Below are positions 32,815-42,509 of a DNA stretch of 64,000 nt, piece after piece; the first letter of the stretch is position 1; every line of letters starts with the position of its first letter. Origin of the DNA: Myxococcales bacterium UBA1660 (lineage in GTDB: Bacteria; Myxococcota_A; Polyangia; Polyangiales; Houyiibacteriaceae); assembly GCA_002320815.1 (NCBI GenBank), contig DCLA01000111.1:141037-205036 (forward strand). Direction: 5' to 3'. The translations under genes were made by a program, and so were the position numbers. Below the pieces are notes generated by a model, which did not search any database, was not told the origin of the DNA, and saw only the letters and a list, made by a program, of their open reading frames with translations.

Positions 32815-33075
32815 ATGCAGTCCGCCCTGGCAACCGGAGAAGCCAAGGCGCAGGCTGGAGCGGTGACCGAAGGAACCATCCGCAAGCTCGGCCTGGAGGG
32901 CGGCCTCTGGGCCCTCGTGACCGATGACGGCCGCAGCATCGAGCTCATCGACTGCCCCGAGGCCCTGAAGAAGAACGGCGCCCGCGCCCGGGTCCGCGGG
33001 AGCCGAGAGAGCGCGGAGGTGACGATCGGCATGGTGGGCGACGCCATGACCGTGGACTCTTTCGAGCTCCTCTGA
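32815..33075 (+). CDS. Small protein of unknown function
   Basis: Up to 86 residues; the folded part VTEGTIRKLGLEGGLWALVTDDGRSIELID to SFELL reads as a small beta-barrel (five or six strands), possibly OB-like. A GTG at 32863 begins exactly at this part and is an alternative start giving 70 residues. The glycosyltransferase gene starts seven bases after its stop, so the two are probably co-transcribed. No family recognised. Confidence 0.55.
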   Translation: MQSALATGEAKAQAGAVTEGTIRKLGLEGGLWALVTDDGRSIELIDCPEALKKNGARARVRGSRESAEVTIGMVGDAMTVDSFELL

Positions 33076-33082
33076 GCCGCGG

Positions 33083-34129
33083 ATGCGCACGCTGCACCTC
33101 GCGTGCATGCCCTTTCCCACGCCCCAGGGGACCCAGGCGGTGGTGGGCGCGATGGTGCGCGCCCTGCGGGCCGCGGGGCACGACGCGCACCTGTTGGTCT
33201 ACGGACCCGGGCGCCCCGGCGACCCCGAGTGGCTCCATCGGGCCGCGGGTCCGCCCGCGGGCGAGCGATCGGGGCCCTCGTGGACCAAGGTCGTTCTGGA
33301 CGCGCGGATGATCGCCCGGCTCCGGGACCGGTGGCGACGGCTGCGCCGGCCGGCGGTGGTGGCCCACAACGTCGAGGCCGCCCTGGTGGCGCGCGCGGCG
33401 CGGGTGCCCGCGCTCTACTTCGCGCACACCCGGATGGACGCGGAGCTGCCCACCTATGGCGCCCTGCCCTTCGCGCGCCCACTGGGGAGGCTCCTGGACC
33501 GTCTCGCCGGGGCGGCTCCAGCGGCGATCTCGCCGGCGTTGGCGCGGCACCTGGGCGGCACCTACGTCGCTCCGCCCTGGGAGCCCGCCGGACCCGAGCC
33601 CGCCGCGCCCGAGGGGCCCGTGCTCTACGCCGGGAACCTCGACGGCTATCAGGGATGGGAGGTCGTGGTCGACGCCTGCGCACGCGCTCGCCGCGCGCTC
33701 CTGGTGGCCACCGCGTCCGACCCGGCCCCGCTGCGCGCGGAGGCGGCGCGGGTGGGCCTCGGCGACCTGCGCGTGATGGCGCTCCGGGGCGAGACCGATC
33801 GCGCGCGAGCCCACGCCGAGGCCGCGGTGGTCGCGGTGCCGCGGCGCGCGCCGGGCGGGCTCCCCATCAAGCTCCTGGACGCGCTCGGGCGCGGGCGACC
33901 GGTGGTCGCCATGGAGCGCGCCCTGGCCGGCCTCTCGCCGCCGCCGGCGGTGCGCGTGGTCCCCGACGACGACGCGAGCGCGTTCGCAGCGGCTCTACGC
34001 GGCGGCCTCCCCGATGGATCGTCGGGACCCGAGTGGGTCGCCCGGAGCTTCGATCCGGCGAGCTTCGCCGAGCGCCTGCACCGGGTGCTCCCCGGTCGGC
34101 GCTCGGCCGGCGCCGTCAGCGCAAGTTGA
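33083..34129 (+). CDS. Glycosyltransferase, GT-B (family 4-like)
   Basis: The 348-residue protein has a GT-B plan. The N-terminal Rossmann half begins MRTLHLACMPFPTPQGTQAVVGAMVRALRAAGHDAHLL, typical of GT4 enzymes that bind an acceptor. The C-terminal half has GPVLYAGNLDGYQGWEVVVDA and GGLPIKLLDALGRGRPVVAME, the usual nucleotide-sugar site with Glu/Lys replaced by IKLLDA. No membrane helix is present. Donor and acceptor cannot be inferred. It follows a small gene by seven bases, and its 3' end overlaps that of the convergent IgGFc gene by 14 nt. Confidence 0.8.
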   Translation: MRTLHLACMPFPTPQGTQAVVGAMVRALRAAGHDAHLLVYGPGRPGDPEWLHRAAGPPAGERSGPSWTKVVLDARMIARLRDRWRRLRRPAVVAHNVEAALVARAARVPALYFAHTRMDAELPTYGALPFARPLGRLLDRLAGAAPAAISPALARHLGGTYVAPPWEPAGPEPAAPEGPVLYAGNLDGYQGWEVVVDACARARRALLVATASDPAPLRAEAARVGLGDLRVMALRGETDRARAHAEAAVVAVPRRAPGGLPIKLLDALGRGRPVVAMERALAGLSPPPAVRVVPDDDASAFAAALRGGLPDGSSGPEWVARSFDPASFAERLHRVLPGRRSAGAVSAS

Positions 34130-35993
34130 TGCGCTCGAGGTTGGAGCCGCCGGCGTAGCCGTAGCTGCCCACCGAGTGGTAGCCGTAGACCATGATGCCC
34201 ACCGAGCGGGTGGCCTCGACGGTGTGGGTGCCGCCTTCCACCGGGCAGGTCACCGCGGTGTAGGGCTCGCCATCGATGATGCCGGCGTCCTCGTATTCGC
34301 AGAGGCGCATGAACTCGTCGCCGGCGATGTTCCCGCCGTCGAGGTAGACCGTGGTGCTCTGGGGCACCGAGAGCACCACGTAGTTGGAGCTGAAGGTGTC
34401 GGGCACCAGGAAGAGGTACTCGTCGCGGTACTGCTCGTAGGGCGGGTAGAGGATCATCGAGGGATCCCCGCCGTGGCCGGGCTTGTAGCTGTGGACCCAG
34501 TTCTGGCTGACGAGCATCTGCATGATGCTCACCGGCTCGCTGGCCTGGAGGATGAACGAGCGGTCGGTGCTGAACTCGCGCCACTCGTTCTCGTTCAAGG
34601 TGAAGCTCGCGTCGGCGCCGGGGAGGTTGGTGGTGATCACCGTGCCGTCCGCGTCGGCCATCACCCGGTAGATGTCCGGCTCGCGCCAGGTCGGGTGGTC
34701 GGTCCGCACCGGGCTGCGGGTGATGACGAAGTCCTTGCCCCAGGCGGTCGTCGGGAAGACCTGCTCCTCGACGTGCTCGGTGCAGCAGCGGCCGTCCTCG
34801 TCGGTCCAGTCGGGGTGCTGGCTCACCGAGTCGCCGAGGGGCGCGATGGCGCGCTCGCCGCCGCTGAACACGGCGACGGGCTTGTTGGAGCGGACGATGG
34901 TGCCGGTGAGGTCCCCGGGCGCGCCGGTGCTCTCGAGGTTGAGCACGTCGTAGGGCCCGATGGTGTACTCGATGGTCTCGCCCGCCGACGCGGCGGCGAT
35001 GGTGCCGCCCCCCTGGATCTCGCCGGCGATGATCGGGCCGCCGAGGGTCACCGAGACGGTGGTGCCGGCTTCGGTGCCGATGACGGTCACGTAGGAGTGG
35101 TCGGGGACCCCTTCGGACCCGAATCCTGGGAGCTCGAGCGGAGTGGCAGTGGGCCAACCGATCAGCCGGTAGTGAGTATCGAGGGCCGCGACCGGGAGCA
35201 GCAGGGAGGCGTCGTTGCTGGCGCTTTCGATGATCGGGTTGAACTGGTAGGCGACCACCGGGAAGTTGGTGACCACGCGGTAGGCGTGGTTGGTCAGCAT
35301 GGTCCCCGGCCCCTCGGTGGTCGTGGTGCTGCCGTCCACCTCGCGGTTGTCCAGGTCGATGCGGATGAGGTCGTTGGCCGGGACGTTGAAGGTCCCCACC
35401 ACCGTCTCCGCGGGCGCATTGGGCACGCCCACGCTCTGGTAGACGGTGGCCACCACCGGGAAGGCCGCGGTGTTCGCGAGGACCAACGCGAACTGCTCCT
35501 GCGCCGGAGGAACTCCGCCACCTCCCAGCCAGCCGCTGAGGGGCCCCTGCGAAAACTCGTTGTCGAGGTCCACGAGCATGTACTCGCAGCCGATGTTCGA
35601 GCGGTTGGCGGCCGCGGCGGAGCAGGCGTCCATGCAGCCGGTGCCGCTGCACACCTGGCTGGCGGGGCACTCGCGCTCGAGGGTCGAGCTCATCCCGTCG
35701 GCGGAGCAGCGCCGGACCTCCTGCTCATCGCAGAAGAGCACGTCGGGCGCGCACTCCCGGCAACCGAGCCCGTCCACGCAGGCCTGCTCCAGCGTGCAGC
35801 TCTCCTGGAGGACCTCTTCGCCGCTGGTGCAGGCGTAGACGTCCTTGCCGCGGCAGCTCAACGCGCCCTCGCTGCAGGGGCCGCCGCCGCCGCCGCCGTC
35901 GCGGCCCGGTCGAGAGCGACCGTCGTCGCCGCAGGCGTAGAGCGAGAAGGAGAGGAGGAAGAAGAGGGGAAGGAAAGGGAGCGAGCGCATCAT
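34116..35993 (-). CDS. IgGFc-binding-domain surface lipoprotein
   Basis: The 625-residue product has a lipobox (FSLYAC), a Gly/Arg linker, a Cys-rich segment (about 38-120, CSEGALSCRGKDVYAC, CRECAPDVLFCDE, CSGTGCMDAC) and then an IgGFc-binding-protein N-terminal domain: GCEYMLVDLDNE, AYRVVTNFPVVAYQFNP, VRSNKPVAVFSGG, DFVITRSPVRT, IMQMLVSQ, and a terminal GIMVYGYHSVGSYGYAGGSNL. The last block is highly typical of this family. Such proteins occur widely in Myxococcota and are presumed adhesins. Start ATG 35993, with GGTGG six bases upstream; ATG 35990 is the next codon. Confidence 0.88.
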   Translation of the reverse strand: MMRSLPFLPLFFLLSFSLYACGDDGRSRPGRDGGGGGGPCSEGALSCRGKDVYACTSGEEVLQESCTLEQACVDGLGCRECAPDVLFCDEQEVRRCSADGMSSTLERECPASQVCSGTGCMDACSAAAANRSNIGCEYMLVDLDNEFSQGPLSGWLGGGGVPPAQEQFALVLANTAAFPVVATVYQSVGVPNAPAETVVGTFNVPANDLIRIDLDNREVDGSTTTTEGPGTMLTNHAYRVVTNFPVVAYQFNPIIESASNDASLLLPVAALDTHYRLIGWPTATPLELPGFGSEGVPDHSYVTVIGTEAGTTVSVTLGGPIIAGEIQGGGTIAAASAGETIEYTIGPYDVLNLESTGAPGDLTGTIVRSNKPVAVFSGGERAIAPLGDSVSQHPDWTDEDGRCCTEHVEEQVFPTTAWGKDFVITRSPVRTDHPTWREPDIYRVMADADGTVITTNLPGADASFTLNENEWREFSTDRSFILQASEPVSIMQMLVSQNWVHSYKPGHGGDPSMILYPPYEQYRDEYLFLVPDTFSSNYVVLSVPQSTTVYLDGGNIAGDEFMRLCEYEDAGIIDGEPYTAVTCPVEGGTHTVEATRSVGIMVYGYHSVGSYGYAGGSNLERINLR

Positions 35994-36110
35994 GTCACCA
36001 CCGTACGGATGGGAGCCTAGGCGGCCTGGTGGGTCGGCTCGCCTGTGGAAGCTCACGAGGACGGCCCGAGCGCGGCAGGCGTAAGGCTGGGCGTTCGGGC
36101 CCGGGCGCGG

Positions 36111-36116
36111 TAGCCT
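36111..36116 (+). promoter_or_regulatory. Putative -10 box TAGCCT, leaderless
   Basis: TAGCCT ends six bases before GTG 36123; no ribosome-binding site is visible. Confidence 0.4.
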
Positions 36117-36122
36117 CGGCGG

Positions 36123-36380
36123 GTGAGCGACGCGCTGCGGACCATGGTCGAAGACATCCTGCGCCCCCTGCTGCAGGCGGACGGGGGCGACGTGGAGCTC
36201 GTCGAGGCGGACGACGACCGGGTCGTTCTGCGGACCTCGGGCGAAGCCGCCTTCGGCGCGGGGAGTCACTATGTGCGGGTCTCGGTGATCGAGCCCGCCA
36301 TCCGCAAGGTCGTCGGAGCGGACGCCGAGGTGGTCTTCGAGAAGGCGGTGCCCCGTGCGCCGCGCCGCTCGGGCGGCTGA
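36123..36380 (+). CDS. NifU C-terminal-like domain lacking cysteines
   Basis: The 85-residue protein aligns by eye with the Nfu/NifU C-terminal domain: LRTMVEDILRPLLQADGGDVELVEADDDRVVLR matches its first half, and VSVIEPAIRKVVGADAEVVFE its last helix and strand. In true Fe-S scaffolds the loop between carries CxxC; here it reads SGEAAFGAGSHYV and the protein has no cysteine at all. It therefore cannot hold a cluster in the usual way and may be a structural or regulatory relative. GTG start with a leaderless-type box upstream. The gene stands alone. Confidence 0.72.
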   Translation: MSDALRTMVEDILRPLLQADGGDVELVEADDDRVVLRTSGEAAFGAGSHYVRVSVIEPAIRKVVGADAEVVFEKAVPRAPRRSGG

Positions 36381-36511
36381 CGGCTCCGTGAAGCCGTGTT
36401 CACGGCTGAGCCAGCACGCCACGGATCGGCACGGTCGCGGCACAGCGATTCTCCAATGATTTCCACTCGCGCTCGGGTCGCGGCGTGTTCGGAGACCGGC
36501 ACGCTGCGTGC

Positions 36512-36517
36512 TATCCT
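36512..36517 (+). promoter_or_regulatory. Putative -10 box TATCCT, leaderless
   Basis: GCTATCCTCCC, identical to the element before 436, ends nine bases before ATG 36527 when counted from the hexamer. Confidence 0.4.
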
Positions 36518-36526
36518 CCCTGCCGC

Positions 36527-37096
36527 ATGACACGCCGCTTCGCTCTCTTGGCTCTCGCCTCCGCCCTCGCTCTGCCCATGGCCGCCGGCTCCCTCGGCTG
36601 CGGCGGCCCCAGCTATGTCGTGGAGGGGGGCGGCCCGACCTACCTGATGACCAACCTGCACCCGGACGCTCGGCGGCGGATGACCTCGCTGAACGCGACC
36701 TCGCCCCGGGGCGGCACGCTCCTCCCCATCTGCACGCCGGTCACCCTGGAGCGGATCAACGGGCGGACCATCATCTTCCGCGCCGACACCACCGGGCTCC
36801 GCTACATCTACCAGCTCCACCGGAGCACCCGCGCGCCCATCGAAGAGCACGTGCAGCGTTACTTCGGGACCCAGTGCCCGAACATGGCGGCCATGACCCC
36901 GGAGGACCAGGCCGGTATCCAGAACGGTCAGGTCTACCAGGGTATGACGAAGCAGGGCGTGATCATGGCCATCGGCTACCCGCCCGAGCACCAGACCCCC
37001 ACCCTCGAGGCCGATACCTGGACCTACTGGGCCACCGGGAACAACCGCTTCGAGGTCTATTTTGCCAACGGGGTGGTGTCGGGCATCCGCAACTGA
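36527..37096 (+). CDS. Lipoprotein with SmpA/BamE-like ending
   Basis: The 189-residue product has a signal peptide and lipobox (GSLGC). Its C-terminal 55 residues, GQVYQGMTKQGVIMAIGYPPEHQTP...DTWTYWATGNNRFEVYFANGVVSGIRN in outline, have the pattern of SmpA/BamE-type domains (GMTKxxV, G-x-P, W-x-Y, V-x-F-x-x-G-x-V). The middle part is unassigned. BamE proteins belong to the outer-membrane protein assembly machinery, but the same small fold is used in many lipoproteins, so the role is open. REP-like elements follow the stop. Confidence 0.65.
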   Translation: MTRRFALLALASALALPMAAGSLGCGGPSYVVEGGGPTYLMTNLHPDARRRMTSLNATSPRGGTLLPICTPVTLERINGRTIIFRADTTGLRYIYQLHRSTRAPIEEHVQRYFGTQCPNMAAMTPEDQAGIQNGQVYQGMTKQGVIMAIGYPPEHQTPTLEADTWTYWATGNNRFEVYFANGVVSGIRN

Positions 37097-37102
37097 CTCA
37101 TG

Positions 37103-37277
37103 AGGGTCTGGCACCCAGACCCTCTCTCCTCGGCCAAGCCTCGTCGATTCACCCAAACTCCCCCGCCCAATACTTTTCGGGCGGGCCTTGTCCCTAGGGT
37201 CTGGCACTCAGACCCTCTCTCCTCTGCCAAGCCTCGTCGATTCACCCAAGCTCCCCCGCCCAATACTTGGCGGGCGG
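37103..37277. repeat. Tandem pair of twin-hairpin REP-like elements
   Basis: Two about 82-bp copies (37103-37185 and 37196-37277; period 93) differ at few positions. Each holds two stems: AGGGTCTGG/CCAGACCCT around CAC (8 bp in copy 2) and CCCGCCC/GGGCGGG around about ten bases. A decayed third piece may lie near 37311-37350. They separate two convergent genes and could act as terminators or mobile repeats. Confidence 0.75.
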
Positions 37278-37349
37278 CTCTGAGCTCGGCGGCACCCTGA
37301 TCCTCTCGCCGGCCCGATTCACCCACTACCGCGCGACTGAGGCGGGCCG

Positions 37350-38192
37350 TCAGAAGGTGAAGGTGACCGCGCCGCCGTCCGCCTCTTCGAGGTGCACGGA
37401 GCCGTGGGGTGCTTCGGCGGCCCCCAGGTCGTCGACGATCACCTCGCCGTCGACGAAGGCCGGGCGGTCGCCCCAGCGGCCGCAGGCGCGGTCGGCGGTC
37501 GAGACGTCGTCGGCGTAGTAGACGAAGGCGCGCGCGCCGAGTGTTCCGTCGTCTCGCGGGAGCACCTCGACGATGACGCGCTCGGTGAGCAGCGGCGTGC
37601 CGGGAGCGCGGTCGAAGGTCAGCGTCGTGGCGGTCGAGGTGACGGAGACCTGGGAGGTCGACCGACACATCCAGAGACCGCTTCCCTCGCAGTCGACGCC
37701 GAGCTCGTCGGGCGCCGAATCCGCCGCCGCGAGGGTCACCGAGAGATCGAGAGCGGAGGTGGCGCTGATCGGGGCGTCGCCGATCATGTCCATGCCGTGA
37801 CAGACCGGGTCGTTGAAATAGGCGTTGGCCGGGAACCAATCGGTCGCGAAGGGCCAGGCGCCGTCGGCGGTGGTCTCGCAGAAGGGGTCACCCGCGGGGC
37901 AGAAGCTGGGCTCCCAACCGCTGGCGACGCACCCGCCACCGAACCACGCGCAGCCCTGGTCGTCACAGGCCATCAGCGGGTCGCCGGTGCCGCCGCAGTC
38001 GACCCAACCAACGCCGCGAGTGCACTCGTCGATGGCCACCGCGCCCGCCGGGCAGTTCCGTGCGACGGGGTCGAAGGCCGCCTGCGCGCCAGCATCCCCG
38101 GCGCTCGACTCGCCGTCGGCGCCGGCATCCTCCTCCGCGCCGCACGCGAGAACACCTAGAGAAACGAGCGCGAGGATCAATCGACGAATCAC
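37350..38192 (-). CDS. Secreted lipoprotein of unknown function
   Basis: The 280-residue product has a signal peptide with lipobox (SLGVLAC), an Asp/Ala/Gly linker, a Cys-rich N-terminal section (NCPAGAVAIDECTRG, CGGTGDPLMACDDQGCAWFGGGC, FCPAGDPFCE) and a beta-rich C-terminal section (about 140-280). I do not recognise it. Start GTG 38192 has TAGGTT six bases upstream. It converges on the lipoprotein at 36527 across the REP-like pair. Confidence 0.7.
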   Translation of the reverse strand: MIRRLILALVSLGVLACGAEEDAGADGESSAGDAGAQAAFDPVARNCPAGAVAIDECTRGVGWVDCGGTGDPLMACDDQGCAWFGGGCVASGWEPSFCPAGDPFCETTADGAWPFATDWFPANAYFNDPVCHGMDMIGDAPISATSALDLSVTLAAADSAPDELGVDCEGSGLWMCRSTSQVSVTSTATTLTFDRAPGTPLLTERVIVEVLPRDDGTLGARAFVYYADDVSTADRACGRWGDRPAFVDGEVIVDDLGAAEAPHGSVHLEEADGGAVTFTF

Positions 38193-38198
38193 TCGCCC

Positions 38199-38204
38199 AA
38201 CCTA
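38199..38204 (-). promoter_or_regulatory. Putative -10 box TAGGTT, leaderless
   Basis: On the minus strand TAGGTT ends six bases before GTG 38192. Confidence 0.4.
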
Positions 38205-38406
38205 TCGGGAGACGCGGGGCGCCGCCATGCGCCGAGAGCGAAATACCTCAGGTGCGGTAGGGCCTCAGCGTGGGGGAGAGCGATCTAGGAAGACGGCGTA
38301 GGCGCGCCACACATCACCTCGATGAGACGCGGGGCTCCGCGCGCCGGAGAGCGTCCCCGTCGTGCCAGTGTGCGCGCCCCTTCTGCAAGTCGGGGGCCCC
38401 ACGCGT

Positions 38407-38442
38407 GTCGGCGCCGGTCCCCGCGAGGGGGCCGGCGCCGAC
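38407..38442. terminator. Long GC hairpin after fadJ
   Basis: GTCGGCGCCGG (38407-38417) and CCGGCGCCGAC (38432-38442) form a perfect 11-bp stem, extended inward by CCCC/GGGG with one mismatch around GCGA. It lies 30 nt beyond the fadJ stop. No U tract follows, so it is terminator-like only. The rest of 38193-38471 shows no gene. Confidence 0.55.
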
Positions 38443-38471
38443 CATTGGGTTCAGCGGGGTTCAGCGGGCGC

Positions 38472-40687
38472 TCAGGGGCGGGCGCTGGTGTCGATGACCG
38501 TCTGGGGGACGTCTTGGCCGGGCTGGACCGCGCCGGCGCCGTGGAAGGTGAGGCCCTGGGCGGCCATGGCGAGCAGCAGCGGGGCCGGGGCGAAGCGGGA
38601 GCCGTACTGCTTCTCGAAGGCCTGCATGCGCTTCACGATGGCGTCGGGGCCGTGCAGGTCCACGAAGCGGAAGGGCCCGCCGGTGAAGGGCGGGAAGCCC
38701 AGACCGAAGATGGCGCCGATGTCGCCGTCCCGCGCGCTCCGGAGGATGCCCTCCTGGAAGCAGAGGACGGCTTCGTTGACCATCATCAGCGCGCAGCGCC
38801 AGGCGATGTCGTCGTTGCTCAGGGTCTCGTTGGTCGGCGTGACGCCGAGCACCTCGTACACGCTGGTGTCCACGCCCTTCGACTTGCCACCCTCGTAGGC
38901 GTAGAAGCCGCGGCCGTTCTTGCGCCCCTTGCGGTCGTCGGCGACCAGCTTGTCCATGCCCGCCGGCGGGACCATCCGGTCGCCGAAGGCCTGGACCATG
39001 ATCTTGCCGACCTTGGCGCCCACGTCGATGCCCACCTCGTCGGTGAGCTTCATGGGTCCGACCGGGAAACCGAAGTCGAGGAGCGCCCGGTCGATGCGAT
39101 CGATGGCCACGCCCTCGCTGAGGATGTGGGCCGCCTCGTTCATCATCGGGGCCAGGATCCGCGTGGTGTAGAAGCCCACGCCGTCCTTCACGACGATCAC
39201 CGTCTTGCCCTGCTTCTTGCCCAGCTTCACGCAGGTCGCGGTGACCTCGTCGCTGGTCTTCTCGGTCACGATGATCTCGAGGAGCGGCATCTTGTGGACC
39301 GGCGAGAAGTAGTGCATCCCGATGACGTTCTCGGGCTTGGCGGCGGCGTCGGCGATCTGGGTGATCGGCAGGGACGAGGTGTTCGACGCGAAGATCACGC
39401 CTTCCGGCCCGTGGGCCTCCACGTCGCGGACCATCCGCTGCTTCAGCGCGAGGTCTTCGAAGACCGCCTCGACGACCACGTTGCAGTCGGCGAAGCCCGA
39501 GTAGTCGGTGGCGCCGCTGATCTGCATCATCAGCTGGTCGGCCTTCATCGGCGTCATCTTCTTCCGCTTCACCCGCCCGTCGAGCAGGTCGCGGCAGTAG
39601 CGCAGACCCCAGAGCACGCCCTTGGCGTCCCGGTCCTTGAGGCGCACCGGCTTCTTGGCGATGGTCGCCGTGACGTACGCGATGCCCGCGCCCATCAAAC
39701 CGGCGCCGAGCATGCCCAGCCGCTGGACCTCCCGGGGCTTCACGCTGGGGTCGTCGACACCGCTGTCCTTCTTCATCACCTGGGTGGCGAAGAAGATGCT
39801 CCGCAGGGCCTCCGACTGGGGCGACATGACCAGCTCGCCGAACGCGCTGGCCTCGGCCTCGAGGCCGGCGCGCATGCCGTCCGCCAGGCCGACCTTCACC
39901 ACGTCGAGGATCTTCTCCTGCGCCGGGTAGTTGCCCCGGGTCTTCTTGTGGAGCTGCTTGCGAGCGGCGTCGAAGACGACCTTCCGGCCCACCGGGTTGC
40001 GGGCCATGGCCAGCTCCTTGAGGGCGTCGCTCCCGTCGAAGCGCTCGAAGACGCCTTCCTCTTCCAGGTGGCCTTCCCCGGCCAGCCGCACCGCGTGCTG
40101 GGCGGCGACGTCGACCAGGATGGAGGGCTCGACGACCTCGTCGACCAGGCCGAGCTTCTTGGCCTTGCGGGCGTCGACCTGCTTGCCGGTGAGCATGAGG
40201 TCCAGGGCGTCCTGGAGCCCGATGAGCCGGGGGAGCCGCTGGGTCCCACCGGCGCCGGGCAAGAGGCCGATCTGGGACTCGGGGAGCCCCAGCTTCGCGC
40301 GCTCGGTGCAGACCCGGCCGTGGCAGGCCAGGGCCACCTCGAGCCCGCCGCCGAGGCAGGCGCCGTCGATGGCGGCGACCACCGGCTTGGGGAAGGCCGC
40401 GACGCGGTCCATCGCCGCCTGACCAGCCCGGGAGACCGCCGCCGCGCCCGCGGCGGTGTCGATCGCGTCGAGCATGCCGATGTCGGCGCCGGCGATGAAG
40501 GAGCCCGGCTTGCCCGAGGCGAAGACCACGGCCTTGACGGTCGGGTCGGTCTCGAGGGCGTCGAAGGCCCCCGCGAACTCGGCGTTGAAGTCCCCGCGCA
40601 GGGTGTTCATCGACGCGCCGGGCACGTCCATGATCAGGACGGCTACGCCGCCCTCGCGATGCTCCACGCGGAACGTCTTCTCTTCGC

Positions 40688-40691
<4 letters not shown>
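38472..40691 (-). CDS. fadJ: Fatty acid oxidation multifunctional subunit (FadJ/FadB)
   Basis: The 739-residue protein fuses enoyl-CoA hydratase and 3-hydroxyacyl-CoA dehydrogenase. The crotonase half has GSFIAGADIGML (oxyanion loop), DGACLGGGLEVALACH and GLPESQIGLLPGAGGTQRLPRL with both catalytic Glu. The dehydrogenase half has the NAD loop LGMLGAGLMGAGIA, VFEDLALKQ, ASNTSSLPI, HYFSPVHKMPLLEI and GPMKLTDEVGIDV. It catalyses the second and third steps of beta-oxidation. GTG start overlaps the fadI stop (GTGA), the usual thiolase/multifunctional pairing. FadJ is preferred to FadB because the partner thiolase is FadI-like. Confidence 0.9.
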
Positions 40692-42025
<1,334 letters not shown>

Positions 42026-42188
42026 CGAGCCCTCCAGTGTGTGCGTGCGGGCCGATCGATGGGGTCCCGCCGCGGCTGCGCCACCCCACCCCGGACATTC
42101 GGGGCATGAACAGCGATTCATTCGCTCTCTAGGTAAGGTGACGCGCCGTGTCAAACCCTAGTACAGCAGATCAGAAGTTCGGTCCGGG

Positions 42189-42488
42189 TTACTCGATCGG
42201 CGTGAGCACCCAAGGGAACTCTTCGACGAGCGTCTCCAGGACCTGCATGCGGGGATGACGGAGGCCGGCGTTCTGCCACTCGCCCGTGTGGGTGGCGATC
42301 TCCAGCGTCCACCATTGCCGCGTGACGCGTCGGAGGCGCGCGTGCTTGACGGCATCTCCCTTCGGGCCCGACTCGATGACCAGCAGGTCGCCGTGCTTCC
42401 GCACCCGAAGGTGCTGGAAGCCATCACGGACCTTGAAGAAGTGCTGAGTGCTCTCGAGGTCGAACGGTTCGGCAGCGAGCTTAGGCAT
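42189..42488 (-). CDS. Passenger protein of the IS630 element
   Basis: The 99-residue protein is encoded inside the element, 21 bases after the transposase stop and with its own stop touching the left inverted repeat. It has two beta-hairpin-like parts (FFKVRDGFQHLRVRKHGDLLVIESGP and QWWTLEIATHTGEWQ) and a C-terminal helix (VLETLVEEFPWVLTP). I do not recognise a family. Being co-oriented with the transposase and within the mobile unit, it moves with the element; a helper role in transposition or an unrelated cargo role are both possible. Confidence 0.65.
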   Translation of the reverse strand: MPKLAAEPFDLESTQHFFKVRDGFQHLRVRKHGDLLVIESGPKGDAVKHARLRRVTRQWWTLEIATHTGEWQNAGLRHPRMQVLETLVEEFPWVLTPIE

Positions 42489-42509
42489 GGCGGCGTGCCG
42501 CCAGGTGGT

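Noticed and set aside
34116..36533. Longer N-terminus for the IgGFc-domain gene (805 codons)
   Set aside because: The added 180 codons run across the divergent NifU-like gene, and the signal peptide with lipobox begins at 35993.
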